From Cololabis saira (taxonomy: Eukaryota > Chordata > Actinopteri > Beloniformes > Belonidae), in NCBI RefSeq assembly GCF_033807715.1, contig NC_084587.1, forward strand, positions 26,837,017-26,901,016: DNA of 64,000 bases. Reading direction: 5' to 3'. Positions 1-8,271 of the stretch are shown piece after piece; within the stretch, counting starts at the first letter, position 1, and the number at the start of each line of letters is the position of its first letter. The notes beneath the pieces are model-generated. The model did no database searches. It saw only the letters and a program-made list of their open reading frames with translations, and was not told where the DNA came from. A program made the translations under genes and the position numbers.

Positions 1-667
1 ATTTGACGAGTTGGAGTTAGAGATATTAGTGGAAGAGGCAAATAAACACATTCATGAACTACAGCAAAGAAATTTAAACATTACCAAAAGAAACGCAATA
101 TGGGAGAAAATCTGCGATAGAATAAATGCAGTTGGTAAGAAAAAAAGAACGGCAGATGAGGTTAAAAGAAGGCGGCAAGATATAAGGCGAAGAACTAAAG
201 AAAAAGTGGCCTTTAATAAAACTTGTGCAACCATTTTTAAAATAGCATGCAGCAGAATAAAGACTCTCTCTCTGCGTATTCTTTGATTTTGTCGCCTCCT
301 TGCCACAATAACAGCAGCCATCGGTGCGTAATGCTGGGCAGATTAGCACCTTCCTTTCGAACGTATTAAATACAGACGCAATCACAATCCCCGCAATAAC
401 TTTCAGGCTTGGTAAATCTCATTGCGTGTGGTAAATGAACCTATTTGCATTTTCCCCTCCCAGTATTTAGCGCTTTCTGGCGGGTACGCCCCATATTGAT
501 TATTCATCAGGGCAAAAGTACTAAATGAACAGCGTGTGCTATTTTGCTAATTTGAGAGGCACATTCCTCTTTGCACGCTGTTAGTAGATCAGCTTGCACA
601 TTGGTTTGCGGGTGATGTCAAGTTTGCACACGTTTTTACGCACGCAAACCTTTAGTAAATCAGGCCC
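1..667 (+). mobile_element. PIF/Harbinger-type element with Myb-like ORF, right part (copy 1)
   Basis: The terminus reads TTTAGTAAATCAGGCCC (651-667) and is followed by TAA (668-670). This matches, with one change, the 16-bp terminal inverted repeat GGGCCCGATTTACTAA of the complete copy at 23,899-25,320, which lies in the opposite orientation. The subterminal sequence is also shared: long AT-rich 3' region, then the motif gcacgcaaacc. A 3-bp TAA/TTA target duplication and a Myb/SANT-like ORF are hallmarks of PIF/Harbinger elements. The left end lies outside the window, so length and left TIR cannot be judged. No DDE transposase is visible. Confidence 0.75.
2..286 (+). CDS. Myb/SANT-like DNA-binding protein of a Harbinger-type element (5' partial)
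   Basis: The frame is open from base 2 and ends at a stop at 284-286. The start codon is outside the window; by comparison with the second copy the protein should begin a few codons upstream. The first ~75 residues look like the Myb/SANT-like domain of Harbinger partner proteins and their host relatives (NAIF1/MSANTD type): an acidic first helix (FDELELEILVEEANKH), a middle helix with a tryptophan (NAIWEKICDRINAVG), and a basic third helix (KRTADEVKRRRQDIRRRTKE). In active Harbinger elements this protein binds the termini and carries the transposase into the nucleus. The last ~20 residues have no family resemblance and may be read-through into non-coding sequence. Intact within what is visible, but whether it is expressed is unknown. 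Confidence 0.6.
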   Translation, partial: FDELELEILVEEANKHIHELQQRNLNITKRNAIWEKICDRINAVGKKKRTADEVKRRRQDIRRRTKEKVAFNKTCATIFKIACSRIKTLSLRIL

Positions 668-748
668 TAAGTGTGTAAAGGAACAGGGATTCATTGTTAG
701 TGTCCGATGGAACTTGCTGCACATTATTCTATATGATCAGACACTTTT

Positions 749-1103
749 TTTCCGACAAAAAGAGGGCCTTTTTGCCCCCCTAAACGTGCCCCAAAAGTCA
801 TCAAATTTTGCATGCAAGCCAGGCCTGGCGAAAAATTTGATATTTAATGGTTTGCATTAATGGGCGTGGCCTAATGGCTCAACAGCCATTAGAAAACTTC
901 GTGCCTCAAACCCCACAATACGGTTTGACGTACATGCACGAAAATTGGTACACACCTGTATCATGTCGCAACTTAAAGAAAAGTCTCTTGGCGACATGGC
1001 CGAACCCGGCCATTTTGAATTAATCGTGTAATTTTTGCGCAATTTATGCCATTTCTTCGGCCGTTTCTTCGCCCGAACCGTAACGTGAACCCAGGTGTGT
1101 TAT
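749..1103 (+). repeat. Unclassified dispersed repeat R1, copy A, left half
   Basis: This stretch is closely similar to 63,036-63,390 in the same orientation. Shared landmarks are GGGCCTTTTTGCCCCCC, a block around GGGCGTGGCCTAATGGCTCA, and CCATTTCTTCGGCCGTT. It is cut at 1104 by the Tc1 element and resumes at 2738. It has no convincing reading frame and no visible TIRs or poly-A, so the class is unknown. It is probably a non-autonomous transposon or a fragment of a larger element. Confidence 0.7.
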
Positions 1104-1104
1104 A

Positions 1105-1331
1105 CAGTATATCTCAAAAGTGAGTACACCCTTTAGATTTTTGCAAATATTCTGTCATATCTTTTCAGGGGATAACACTATCTTAATGAAACTTTGATAT
1201 AACTTAACGTAGTCAGTGTGCTGCTTGAATAACAGTATAGATTTATTGTCCTTTGAAAATTACTCAGTACACAGCTGTTAATGTTTAAACAGCTGGCAAC
1301 AAAAGTGAGTACACCCCATAGTGAACATGTC
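1105..1331 (+). repeat. Left IR/DR terminal inverted repeat of the Tc1 element
   Basis: Long inverted repeat matching 2509-2735 over its full length with scattered changes. The outer transposase-binding-type motif is at 1105-1131 and the inner one at about 1301-1317, both containing AAAAGTGAGTACACCC. Confidence 0.88.
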
Positions 1332-1469
1332 CTAATTGTGCCCAATGATGTTGTTTTCCCGCCCTGGTGTCATGCGACTCGTTAGTGTTACAAGGATTCA
1401 GGTGTAAATGATAAGCAAGGCTGTTAAATTTGGTGTTTTGGGCACGATTCTCTCTGAATGCTGGACAAC

Positions 1470-2490
1470 ATGGCACCTCATGGCTAAGAACTCTCTGAGC
1501 GGCTGAAAAAAAGGGTTATTGCGCTTCACAAAGATGGCCTTGGCTATAAGAAGATTGCCAACACTATGAAAATGAGTTGCAGCACAGCTAAGATCATACA
1601 GCGGTTTTCCAGGACAGGTTCCACTCGGAACAGGCCTTGCCAGGGTCGACCAAAGAAGTTGAGTCCACGTGCTCAGCATCATATCCAGAGGTTGGTTTCC
1701 AAAAATAGACGTGCGAGTGCTTCCAGCATTGCTGCAGAGGTTGCAGAAGTGGGATGTCAGCCTGTCAGTGCCCAGACCATACGCCGCACACTGCATCAAA
1801 TCGGTTTGTATGGCCGTCGCCCCAGACAGAAGCCTCTTCTGAAACCGATGCATAAGAAAACCCGCAAACAGTTTGCTGAAGACAATGAATCCAAGAACAT
1901 GAGTTACTGGAACCATGTCCTATGGTCTGATGAGACCAAAATAAACCTGTTTGGGTCAGATGGTGCCCGGCGTGTGTGGCGGCACCCTGGTGAGGAGTAC
2001 CAAGACAAATGTGTTTTGCCTACAGTCAAGCATGGTGGTGGCAGCATCATGGTCTGGGGCTGCATGAGTGCTGCCGGCACTGGGGAGCTGCATTTCATTG
2101 AGGGACACATGAATTCTAATATATACTGTGACATCCTGCAGCGGAGCATGATCCCCTCTCTTCGGGAACTGGGCCGTAGGGCAGTTTCCCCAACATGATA
2201 ATGACCCTAAACACACCTCCAAGATGACAACGGCCTTGCTGAAGAAGCTGAAGGTTAAGGTGATGGACTGGCCAAGTTTGTCTCCAGACCTAAACCCAAT
2301 TGAGCACATGTGGGGCATCCTCAAGAGGAAGGTGGAGGAGTGCAAGGTGTCCAACATCCGTGCGCTCCATGATGTCGTCATGGAGGAGTGGAAGAAGATT
2401 CCAGAAGCAACCTGTGCAGCTCTGGTGAATTTCATGCCCAGGAGGATTAAAGCAGTGTTAGATAACAATGGTGGTTACACAAAATATTGA
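1470..2490 (+). pseudogene. Tc1-like transposase, two inactivating lesions
   Basis: The gene would code for a ~340-residue cut-and-paste transposase. The ATG at 1470 is followed by a TAA at codon 6 (1485-1487), where a sense codon is expected. The same frame then stays open to 2198. It covers the N-terminal paired-like helix-turn-helix region (KKIANTMKMSCSTAKIIQRF), a GRPKK minor-groove motif, and the start of the DDE domain (SDETKINLFG, first catalytic Asp). Around 2165-2190 a single-base shift moves the reading to another frame. That frame carries the second Asp context (DNDPKHT), the PDLNPIEHMWG motif with the catalytic Glu, and the natural end at 2488-2490. Everything else looks intact, so the element decayed recently or is only lightly mutated. 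It could be mobilised only by transposase made elsewhere. Confidence 0.92.
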
Positions 2491-2508
2491 CACTTTGGGC
2501 ACAATTTA

Positions 2509-2735
2509 GACATGTTCACTATGGGGTGTACTCACTTTTGTTGCCAGCTGTTTAGACATTAACAGCTGTGTACTGAGTAATTTTCAATGGACAATAAATC
2601 TATACTCTTATTCAAGCAGCACACTGACTACTTTAAGTTATATCAAAGTTTCAGTAGGATAATGTTATCCCCTGAAAAGATATGACAGAATATTTGCAAA
2701 AATCTAAAGGGTGTACTCACTTTTGAGATATACTG
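2509..2735 (-). repeat. Right IR/DR terminal inverted repeat of the Tc1 element
   Basis: Inverted partner of 1105-1331. The inner motif (GGGGTGTACTCACTTTT) is near 2524-2540 and the outer motif ends at 2735, next to the TA target duplication. Confidence 0.88.
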
Positions 2736-2737
2736 TA

Positions 2738-2935
2738 CATCAAAATGTGCGTCTCGATCCTGCGATGATGCACATTACTTTTCTCAGTCAAAAGCGTTAC
2801 CGTGGCGACGATAGACGCCAAAAAGCGCGCCCCCCCCTCATTTGATTGGTCCAAATTTGATAGTCCCTTTTTTCTAGCATAACTTTTGAATGGTTTGACA
2901 TAGAGAGTTGTGGGTGGTGTCATCCGCTAAATGTC
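2738..2935 (+). repeat. Unclassified dispersed repeat R1, copy A, right half
   Basis: Continuation of R1 after the Tc1 insertion. From ACATTACTTTTCTCAGTC onward it tracks 63,379-63,530, including CGTTACCGTGGCGACGATAG and GTTGTGGGTGGTGTCATC. About 45 bp next to the insertion site is absent from copy B. Similarity fades after about 2930. Confidence 0.7.
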
Positions 2936-4534
2936 CAGGCCTGAAGACATCTACATGCAAGTCATACAAGCGCTTCCACTGCAGCACGCCTGAACGTGCA
3001 CAAGGGTGCGAGGGCCCGTTCATCGCTGCTTGCAGCTTTAATTTCAGTCTGTACTTGTATGGAAGGTTAAACATGTTTATTTGTAGGAAATATTTAGTGT
3101 TTATGTGTGAGCCACTGCAACAAGGTAGTTTGCATCCTGGTTGTGTTTTAAAATGTTTTTTCTATGAATAGATTGGGATGCAATTGGGGGATATTTCGTA
3201 ACTGTGTGTTCGGTCAGCCAGTAGTTTTCCCCAGACCTTAAAACAAAAAAAAAAAAGATTAAAACCAGATAGATATTACTACTTCATAAGATTAGTTTGT
3301 GCCAATGTGCAGGTCCTCTCTTTTGATAACATTTTTCTTTATGAACCCATAGATAGTAGAAGAAGCATGCTGACTGCGCTTCAAGGGAACCTTTTTACTT
3401 TTCATTTGTTGTTTGAATGAATTTAAGTGTATCTGTTAGTCCTTTTGGGTGCTCTGTGTTTCGGTTCAGTGATTGTGCTGCTGAAGTCAGACACAGAGTT
3501 ATTAGCTAAGTGTTGTATTTACTCCAATTCTAACCTGCAATCATTATAATTTGTTTATTCAAAGCAGGCAGCATTTGTTTGTTGTCTATTAAAGAGTCCG
3601 GTGTGTGGGTGTGTGTGTGTGTGTGTTTTGAGGATATATTCATTTGCATGTCTTGCAGCAAATGTTAGTCATTTTTCTTTTGTGTAATCTACTTTAAGCG
3701 CATTATTTCTACACATGTGTATTTGGTTTCCAAAGCATGGGCATATATTTGTCTAAGCTTTAGTGTTCATTAGCTATAGCGCAATACTTTATGGTTTTTG
3801 TTGCAGCTGCGGATTGTTTAATTACAGGACTAATTGGCAATATAGATAGTTTTGTGTGTCTGTGTTTCTAATCCATGGGATTTTAGTGCATTACCATATA
3901 CAGTATAGCTGACTCTAAAATATCCGTAACGATTGTCATCAGTGGTAGTGTCATAAGTATTACTAGCCTTTTATGGGTTTTTTGACTGTATCTTTGCATA
4001 TGTAATCCTCCTTTACGTTATGTTTTTAGACTTGTGTGTCATTTAGTATGTGTGTGTGCAAGGCAGCCTGTGGAGCAGGCAGAAGCAGATGCAGATCAAT
4101 GCATTTATTACCAGTTATACTGATCTACAGCTCTGTTAATCCTGGTAAATGCTGATCAAAAAGTCTTCGGATACATTATGGGCCCATAACCGCCATCCTA
4201 ATCCTTTTACTGTCTCCATTATTCTTCTCACTATTGCTCTGAAACGCAAGGAAATGTGAATCTTGAACCTTTTTAACATAACTTGTATGATATTACTGCA
4301 GGCAACTGAAAAATTATATCAGTTCAGCACCGTAGATCTTCCATTGATCAAGTGCAGGGTTTTCATTTCAGTTTATTTCAGAAAGGGTTTGTTGCAGCGC
4401 TAACTCAAAAGTTACTGAAGTTAGGCTGAATTACAGCAATTACGGATGTGTACAGTTTTTGTTGTTTTTTATTTTTCTCTTGACATCCTTTTGTCTGTTT
4501 TTGTTATTGTAACCCTGTCATTTAGTTTGTTTGT
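2936..4534. other. No gene recognised; AT-rich sequence with a short GT microsatellite
   Basis: About 1.6 kb with no reading frame of recognisable family and no clear mobile-element ends. A (GT)n run lies at about 3601-3626 and a poly-A at 3245-3256. The reading frames here lack any motif. Confidence 0.6.
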
Positions 4535-4690
4535 TTGTTTATGTATTTGAACACATTGAGTCCATGCTCGTCCTGTGAAATGTGCTATATAAATAAATTT
4601 GCCTTGCCTTGCCTTGCCTTGCCTTGCCTTGCCTTGCCTTGCTTTGCCTTGCCTTGCCTTGCCTTGCCTTGCCTTGCCTTGCCTTTTGAT
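4535..4690 (+). repeat. L2-type retroposon 3' tail with (TTGCC)n pentanucleotide array
   Basis: The stretch ends in TGTGCTATATAAATAAATT followed by about 17 copies of TTGCC (4599-4686). Fish L2-clade LINEs, and SINEs borrowing their 3' ends, commonly finish with such a box (gctatataaataaa) and short tandem repeats. Only the 3' end is recognisable. Open frames across the array are by-products of the 5-bp repeat. Confidence 0.7.
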
Positions 4691-4984
4691 GCTATCCTCG
4701 GCAAAAGGTTGTGGTTACAATGCCAGTTTCATACGTAAGCACAGATCCAAACACAGACACAACATTCAGATGGACAAACACACATACACACTAAATACAC
4801 CCATGTCTGTTGCCTAACCTCTGGACAGGGTTGCATCCAAGGTATTAAGGGGTCTTAAGAGGGAAAATTCACTAATGACTTCCTTTATCTCCAAAACACA
4901 GCTTTAAACCTGATCACTGAGGTTGATCATGGAGGCTCTAGCTCTGCAGACACACACACACACACCCAAAAGGCATTTTTAGAT
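4691..4984. other. No feature recognised
   Basis: Roughly 290 bp of unique-looking sequence with a short (CA)n at about 4951-4966. Confidence 0.5.
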
Positions 4985-5365
4985 TGGATCCAGCTATTAT
5001 TGCTGAATGATGAACACGTGTTTAACACGCATTGGGTAATATAAACACATATATTTGTTATTTGCCACCCCTTGCTTGGAGGCGAGTTGAGGAGAGGGAA
5101 GTGGAGTCAGGAAGTGTTATATGTGAAACTTAATGTAACCTGTGTGGGCGTGTAGACTTGACGTATTATCCCTACATCAGCAAGATTTATACGCGGTCAG
5201 ACAGGTGTCATTTTCAAAACGAGGGTGGATGAACATCGGGATGAGCATTTTTTGGTTGGGTTTTGCCTCTCGCAAAGTGCTAGTTTGTCATTTTTGTGGC
5301 CAGTTGTTCAAATAATGGATGGCGTATGTATGCAAATTTATGGTTGCGTACATATGCCGGTTTTA
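4985..5365 (+). repeat. Dispersed repeat R2, copy 1
   Basis: Similar to 17,018-17,305. Common landmarks are GAGGCGAGTTG, TGTGGGCGTGTAGA, ACAGGTGT-ATTTTCAAAAC, GGATGAACAT, TTTTTTGGTTGG, TTTGTGGCCAGTTGTTCAAA and TTATGGTTGCGTACATA. Copy 1 is longer and carries extra sequence around 5100-5190. The class is unknown; probably a non-autonomous DNA transposon fragment. Confidence 0.65.
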
Positions 5366-5669
5366 GGTTTTAGGTGAACACCTGGTATACCTAAAAATGT
5401 GGTGAGCATTATTTACATTAAAAAGATGGTTGTGCAGTATATAAAAAGACAATTTGGTTTATCTGGTCATTTATTTTAATAACGTTGTTGCTGTATATTT
5501 TGATCCTGTAATCTCGGTCAACACCTTGAGATATAACAAGGTGTCTTTAGATGCACTGAATTTTAAACAAGCCATGCGTAATCAAATTGTCAGTTCAGCA
5601 AAGACCTGAGTAGATCACTTCTATTCTCATCAGGTCTTAGTTTTGTATTGCTAATGTAATGTACAGCAT
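5366..5669. other. No feature recognised
   Basis: About 300 bp of AT-rich sequence without motifs or repeats that I recognise. Confidence 0.5.
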
Positions 5670-5756
5670 TATTCAAACATTGCATGCATTCGTAAATAAG
5701 AACCTGTTCTTAAATTGCTTGCCTGATGAAATAAAGGTTTAATTAAAAAAAAAAAA
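5670..5756 (+). repeat. SINE/LINE 3' tail fragment
   Basis: The sequence GTAAATAAGAACCTGTTCTT, then TTGCCTGATGAAATAAAGG and a 12-base A run, resembles the common fish retroposon tail (aagaatttgttctta...ttaaataaaggttaaataaaa). No tRNA-like head is found upstream, so this is a truncated copy. Confidence 0.55.
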
Positions 5757-6343
5757 TGAATTGGCGGGAGTTGCTCAACTTTTGATTGGCACTCTGCCTG
5801 ATTGGCAAAGAAAGTTGAGCCCAGTGAAAAGAAATGTAGCCACAAAGAAAGATCAGTACTGCTGTGTTTGTATCCAAAGCTTTTCATCAAGATGCTAAGG
5901 CTGGATTTTGGATAAATAAGTCAGGCTGGAAGATGGGACTATAAGATGAGCTGAGATGAGAGAAAAAGGCAGCGATCTGAGCGGATGAAAGAATGAGGGC
6001 AGCTTAACTTGGTTGCTTATCTCACTTCATCTGAACTCAAACACACATGGACATGTGTACTCTTGACAATACTCCCTCTCTTTCTTTTTAATATGTATCT
6101 GTGTGTACTGTGCTGACCAGATTCATCTCACTTCATCTACAAACCTCACACCTCTGCTGTTGCGGAGAGATATTGTCCCTGGTTAGATGCATTGTTTCAC
6201 CAATTCTTAGAATAAAGAACCATGACACTGGTTTCAATTTATATCAGAAAAACCATTTGGTTTCAAATCTAATGTAATAATTCCTGTGAGTGGGAGTGTG
6301 GACCACCTATATTGCTTCATCACAGAATAGAACTTAATTTAAG
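5757..6343. other. No feature recognised
   Basis: Unique-looking sequence. Reading frames are short and without family resemblance. Confidence 0.5.
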
Positions 6344-6460
6344 TACCGTATTTTGCGGACCATTAGGCGAACCACATTATTAGGCGAAATATCAATGAAT
6401 GAATCTTTTTTCATACAAAAGGTGCAGCAGGTGATAAGGCATATGAAGAAACATACATAA
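6344..6460 (+). repeat. Degenerate DNA-transposon terminus
   Basis: TACCGTATTTTGCGGACCAT followed by a spaced repeat of attaggcga resembles the widespread vertebrate terminal motif that reads TACCGTATTTTCCGGACTAT. Only one end is recognisable. Confidence 0.4.
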
Positions 6461-6642
6461 AGTGAAACAAAACATTTTGTTGCTTTACTGTCCTGTTTCT
6501 CCCAACCTTTTCATTGATATCACCACATTTTCGTCCTTGAATCAAAAATAATAGTACAGAATAATGAACAAAGCGTCGGCTCCCATTCCTTTAAGGATTA
6601 CTGTAAGAGTTAATGATGGGGGTTTGTATGTATGTGTGTATA

Positions 6643-6755
<113 letters not shown>

Positions 6756-6998
6756 AGGGGTGGGCGATATGACCTAAAATTAATATCACGGTATTTTTCA
6801 TCTTTTGAACGGTGACGGTATAATATCACGGTATTTTTTGGTACGTTTTGGGAGGAGTAGCCTGTCCTGTCCCTTTATGTGAATAAGGTTAATATTTTTA
6901 TAATATAATAAGTAAATGGTAGTATCCTTATCAAAAAGAGACATGGGAGAGTATTATGCATTCTCAACATATTTATTTGGCAAAAAACCTAAAGATCT

Positions 6999-7001
<3 letters not shown>

Positions 7002-7094
<93 letters not shown>

Positions 7095-7095
7095 T
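7002..7095. repeat. (TA)n microsatellite inside hAT element
   Basis: About 90 bp of uninterrupted TA dinucleotides within the hAT element. Confidence 0.95.
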
Positions 7096-7227
7096 TTAAA
7101 TATTTTGTAAACCTGTCTTAAAATGTAATACTGGACCTCGGTTGGGCTGGTTGGACAGCGGGCGGTGGAAAATTTCCCTTAATTTTAAATCCAAAACTTG
7201 ACAGGTTTATGCCATGAGTATTCATAT

Positions 7228-7330
7228 ACAGTAATCCCTTGTTTTTCGAGAGGGTTACGTTCCAAAAAGAACCCGTGATAAGTGATATTCACATAGTAGC
7301 AACCCTTTTTTTTTAAAATAATTATTATAC
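7228..7330 (+). repeat. Fragment resembling a dispersed 'cagtaatccctcg' DNA-transposon end
   Basis: ACAGTAATCCCTTGTTTTTC, then GGGTTACGTTCCAAAAAGAA and CGTGATAAGTGATATTCAC, resembles a common vertebrate repeat terminus (cagtaatccctcg...ggttacgttcc...gtgaaattcgcg). It is embedded in the hAT element and may be a nested insertion. The second end is not clear. Confidence 0.4.
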
Positions 7331-7750
7331 AAAGCTTCAAATTGCGGCGATCAGCACCGCCTCGCACGTATTTCTCTGCTCTTCTGAGCCGCTGCAGCCC
7401 GACTCGCTCTGCAGCGTCTTTTTCTTCTAAAGCCCGCGGTACAGGTGTGTTTTTTCGAGAGAAGAACATGGTTATGGGTATTTTTTGTCACTCTTTTTTT
7501 CTTCTGGGCAAAAAGATTCTTTTAAACCGACATTCATTATTTTTTTTCCATCTTGAAGTCTGTGATTCGTATTCCGGCAGGTTGAAACAGCGCTCTGCTC
7601 CGCTGCCGTCAAAGACCCGCCCAGCTCCACTTCTGATTGGCTATTGTTAGTTTGGTTGAGCCAGAGCTGCTTTCCTCTCATTCCATTGGTAGACGAACTC
7701 GGTTGACTCAAACTTTTTTTTTCTCTCAAACCTTTTTTTTTTAAAAGCAG

Positions 7751-8068
7751 TCAAACTCGCACGCCGAGAAAAAAAAACTCCGTACGCGCCCTGCATTTCC
7801 TACTACTCTTGTCGTAAGGTGTAGCAGCAGTAAACGATGCCTGCATTGAAAGCTGTGTAGTCTTGGGACCGCTGCTCCGCTGGTGCTGCTCAGCAGCACC
7901 AGCGGAGCAGCGGTCCCAGCGGGACCAGCTGCTGGTCCCACTTGCGCTCGTTTTGGCCCGGGTTGCCTCTTCATATTCACGGGCGTGCGTGTTTTTTAAG
8001 TGATGAAACAGGTTGCTTGTGTTTCCACCTCTTGCTGTCACAACACGGCAGCACACCTTGCATATCAC
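7751..8068 (-). pseudogene. BED-type zinc finger N-terminus of a hAT transposase (ZBED-like), truncated
   Basis: On the minus strand the frame reads VICKVCCRVVTARGGNTSNL followed by FHHLKNTHAREYEE. This is a BED finger: Cys-x2-Cys at the start, then the conserved N-x-S-N-L-x-x-H-L and a second His after NT. BED fingers give hAT transposases and ZBED-family host proteins their DNA binding. After the finger the frame runs into Ala/Ser-rich sequence that includes the 27-bp hairpin. It then has a segment like the linker of ZBED transposases (TTQLSMQASFTAATPYDKSS) and ends without the RNase-H-like core or the hAT dimerisation region. The upstream start exon is not identified; the GTG at 8066-8068 is just the first possible start codon. 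I read it as a deletion derivative rather than a working gene. Confidence 0.75.
7864..7918. repeat. Perfect 27-bp inverted repeat (1-nt loop hairpin)
   Basis: The left arm at 7864-7890 begins TGGGACCGCTGCTCCGCTGG. The right arm at 7892-7918 is its exact reverse complement. The loop is the single base 7891. The arms are about 67% GC. It interrupts the region after the BED finger. Confidence 0.95.
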
Positions 8069-8201
8069 CGACGTTTTTAATGCCTTATTTAGGCTTATTA
8101 TTTTATAATTGATTTATTACGGTATTGACGGTATTGCAAAATCCATGTCGTGGCGCAGTTTCACACCGGTGATGACTATGACACCGGTGTACCGCCCACC
8201 C

Positions 8202-8204
<3 letters not shown>

Positions 8205-8267
<63 letters not shown>
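8205..8267. repeat. (TA)n microsatellite, right flank of hAT element
   Basis: About 60 bp of TA dinucleotides starting directly at the hAT right terminus. Confidence 0.95.

Positions 8268-8271
<4 letters not shown>

Larger units (their letters stand above)
1105..2735 (+). mobile_element. Tc1/mariner (Tc1-like) transposon, structurally complete
   Basis: A 1,631-bp element flanked by TA dinucleotides (1103-1104 and 2736-2737), the Tc1/mariner target duplication. Both ends carry ~227-bp inverted repeats (1105-1331 and 2509-2735). Each has an outer motif (CAGTATATCTCAAAAGTGAG) and an inner motif sharing AAAAGTGAGTACACCCC, the IR/DR arrangement of fish Tc1 elements. A transposase gene lies between them but is broken. 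The element sits inside repeat R1, so it inserted after R1. A matching copy of R1 lacking it is at 63 kb. Confidence 0.95.

Noticed and set aside
4535..4817. Leu/Pro/Cys/Ala-repeat proteins over the TTGCC array
   Set aside because: A 5-bp repeat without a stop is open in every frame; the product is simple-sequence artefact.
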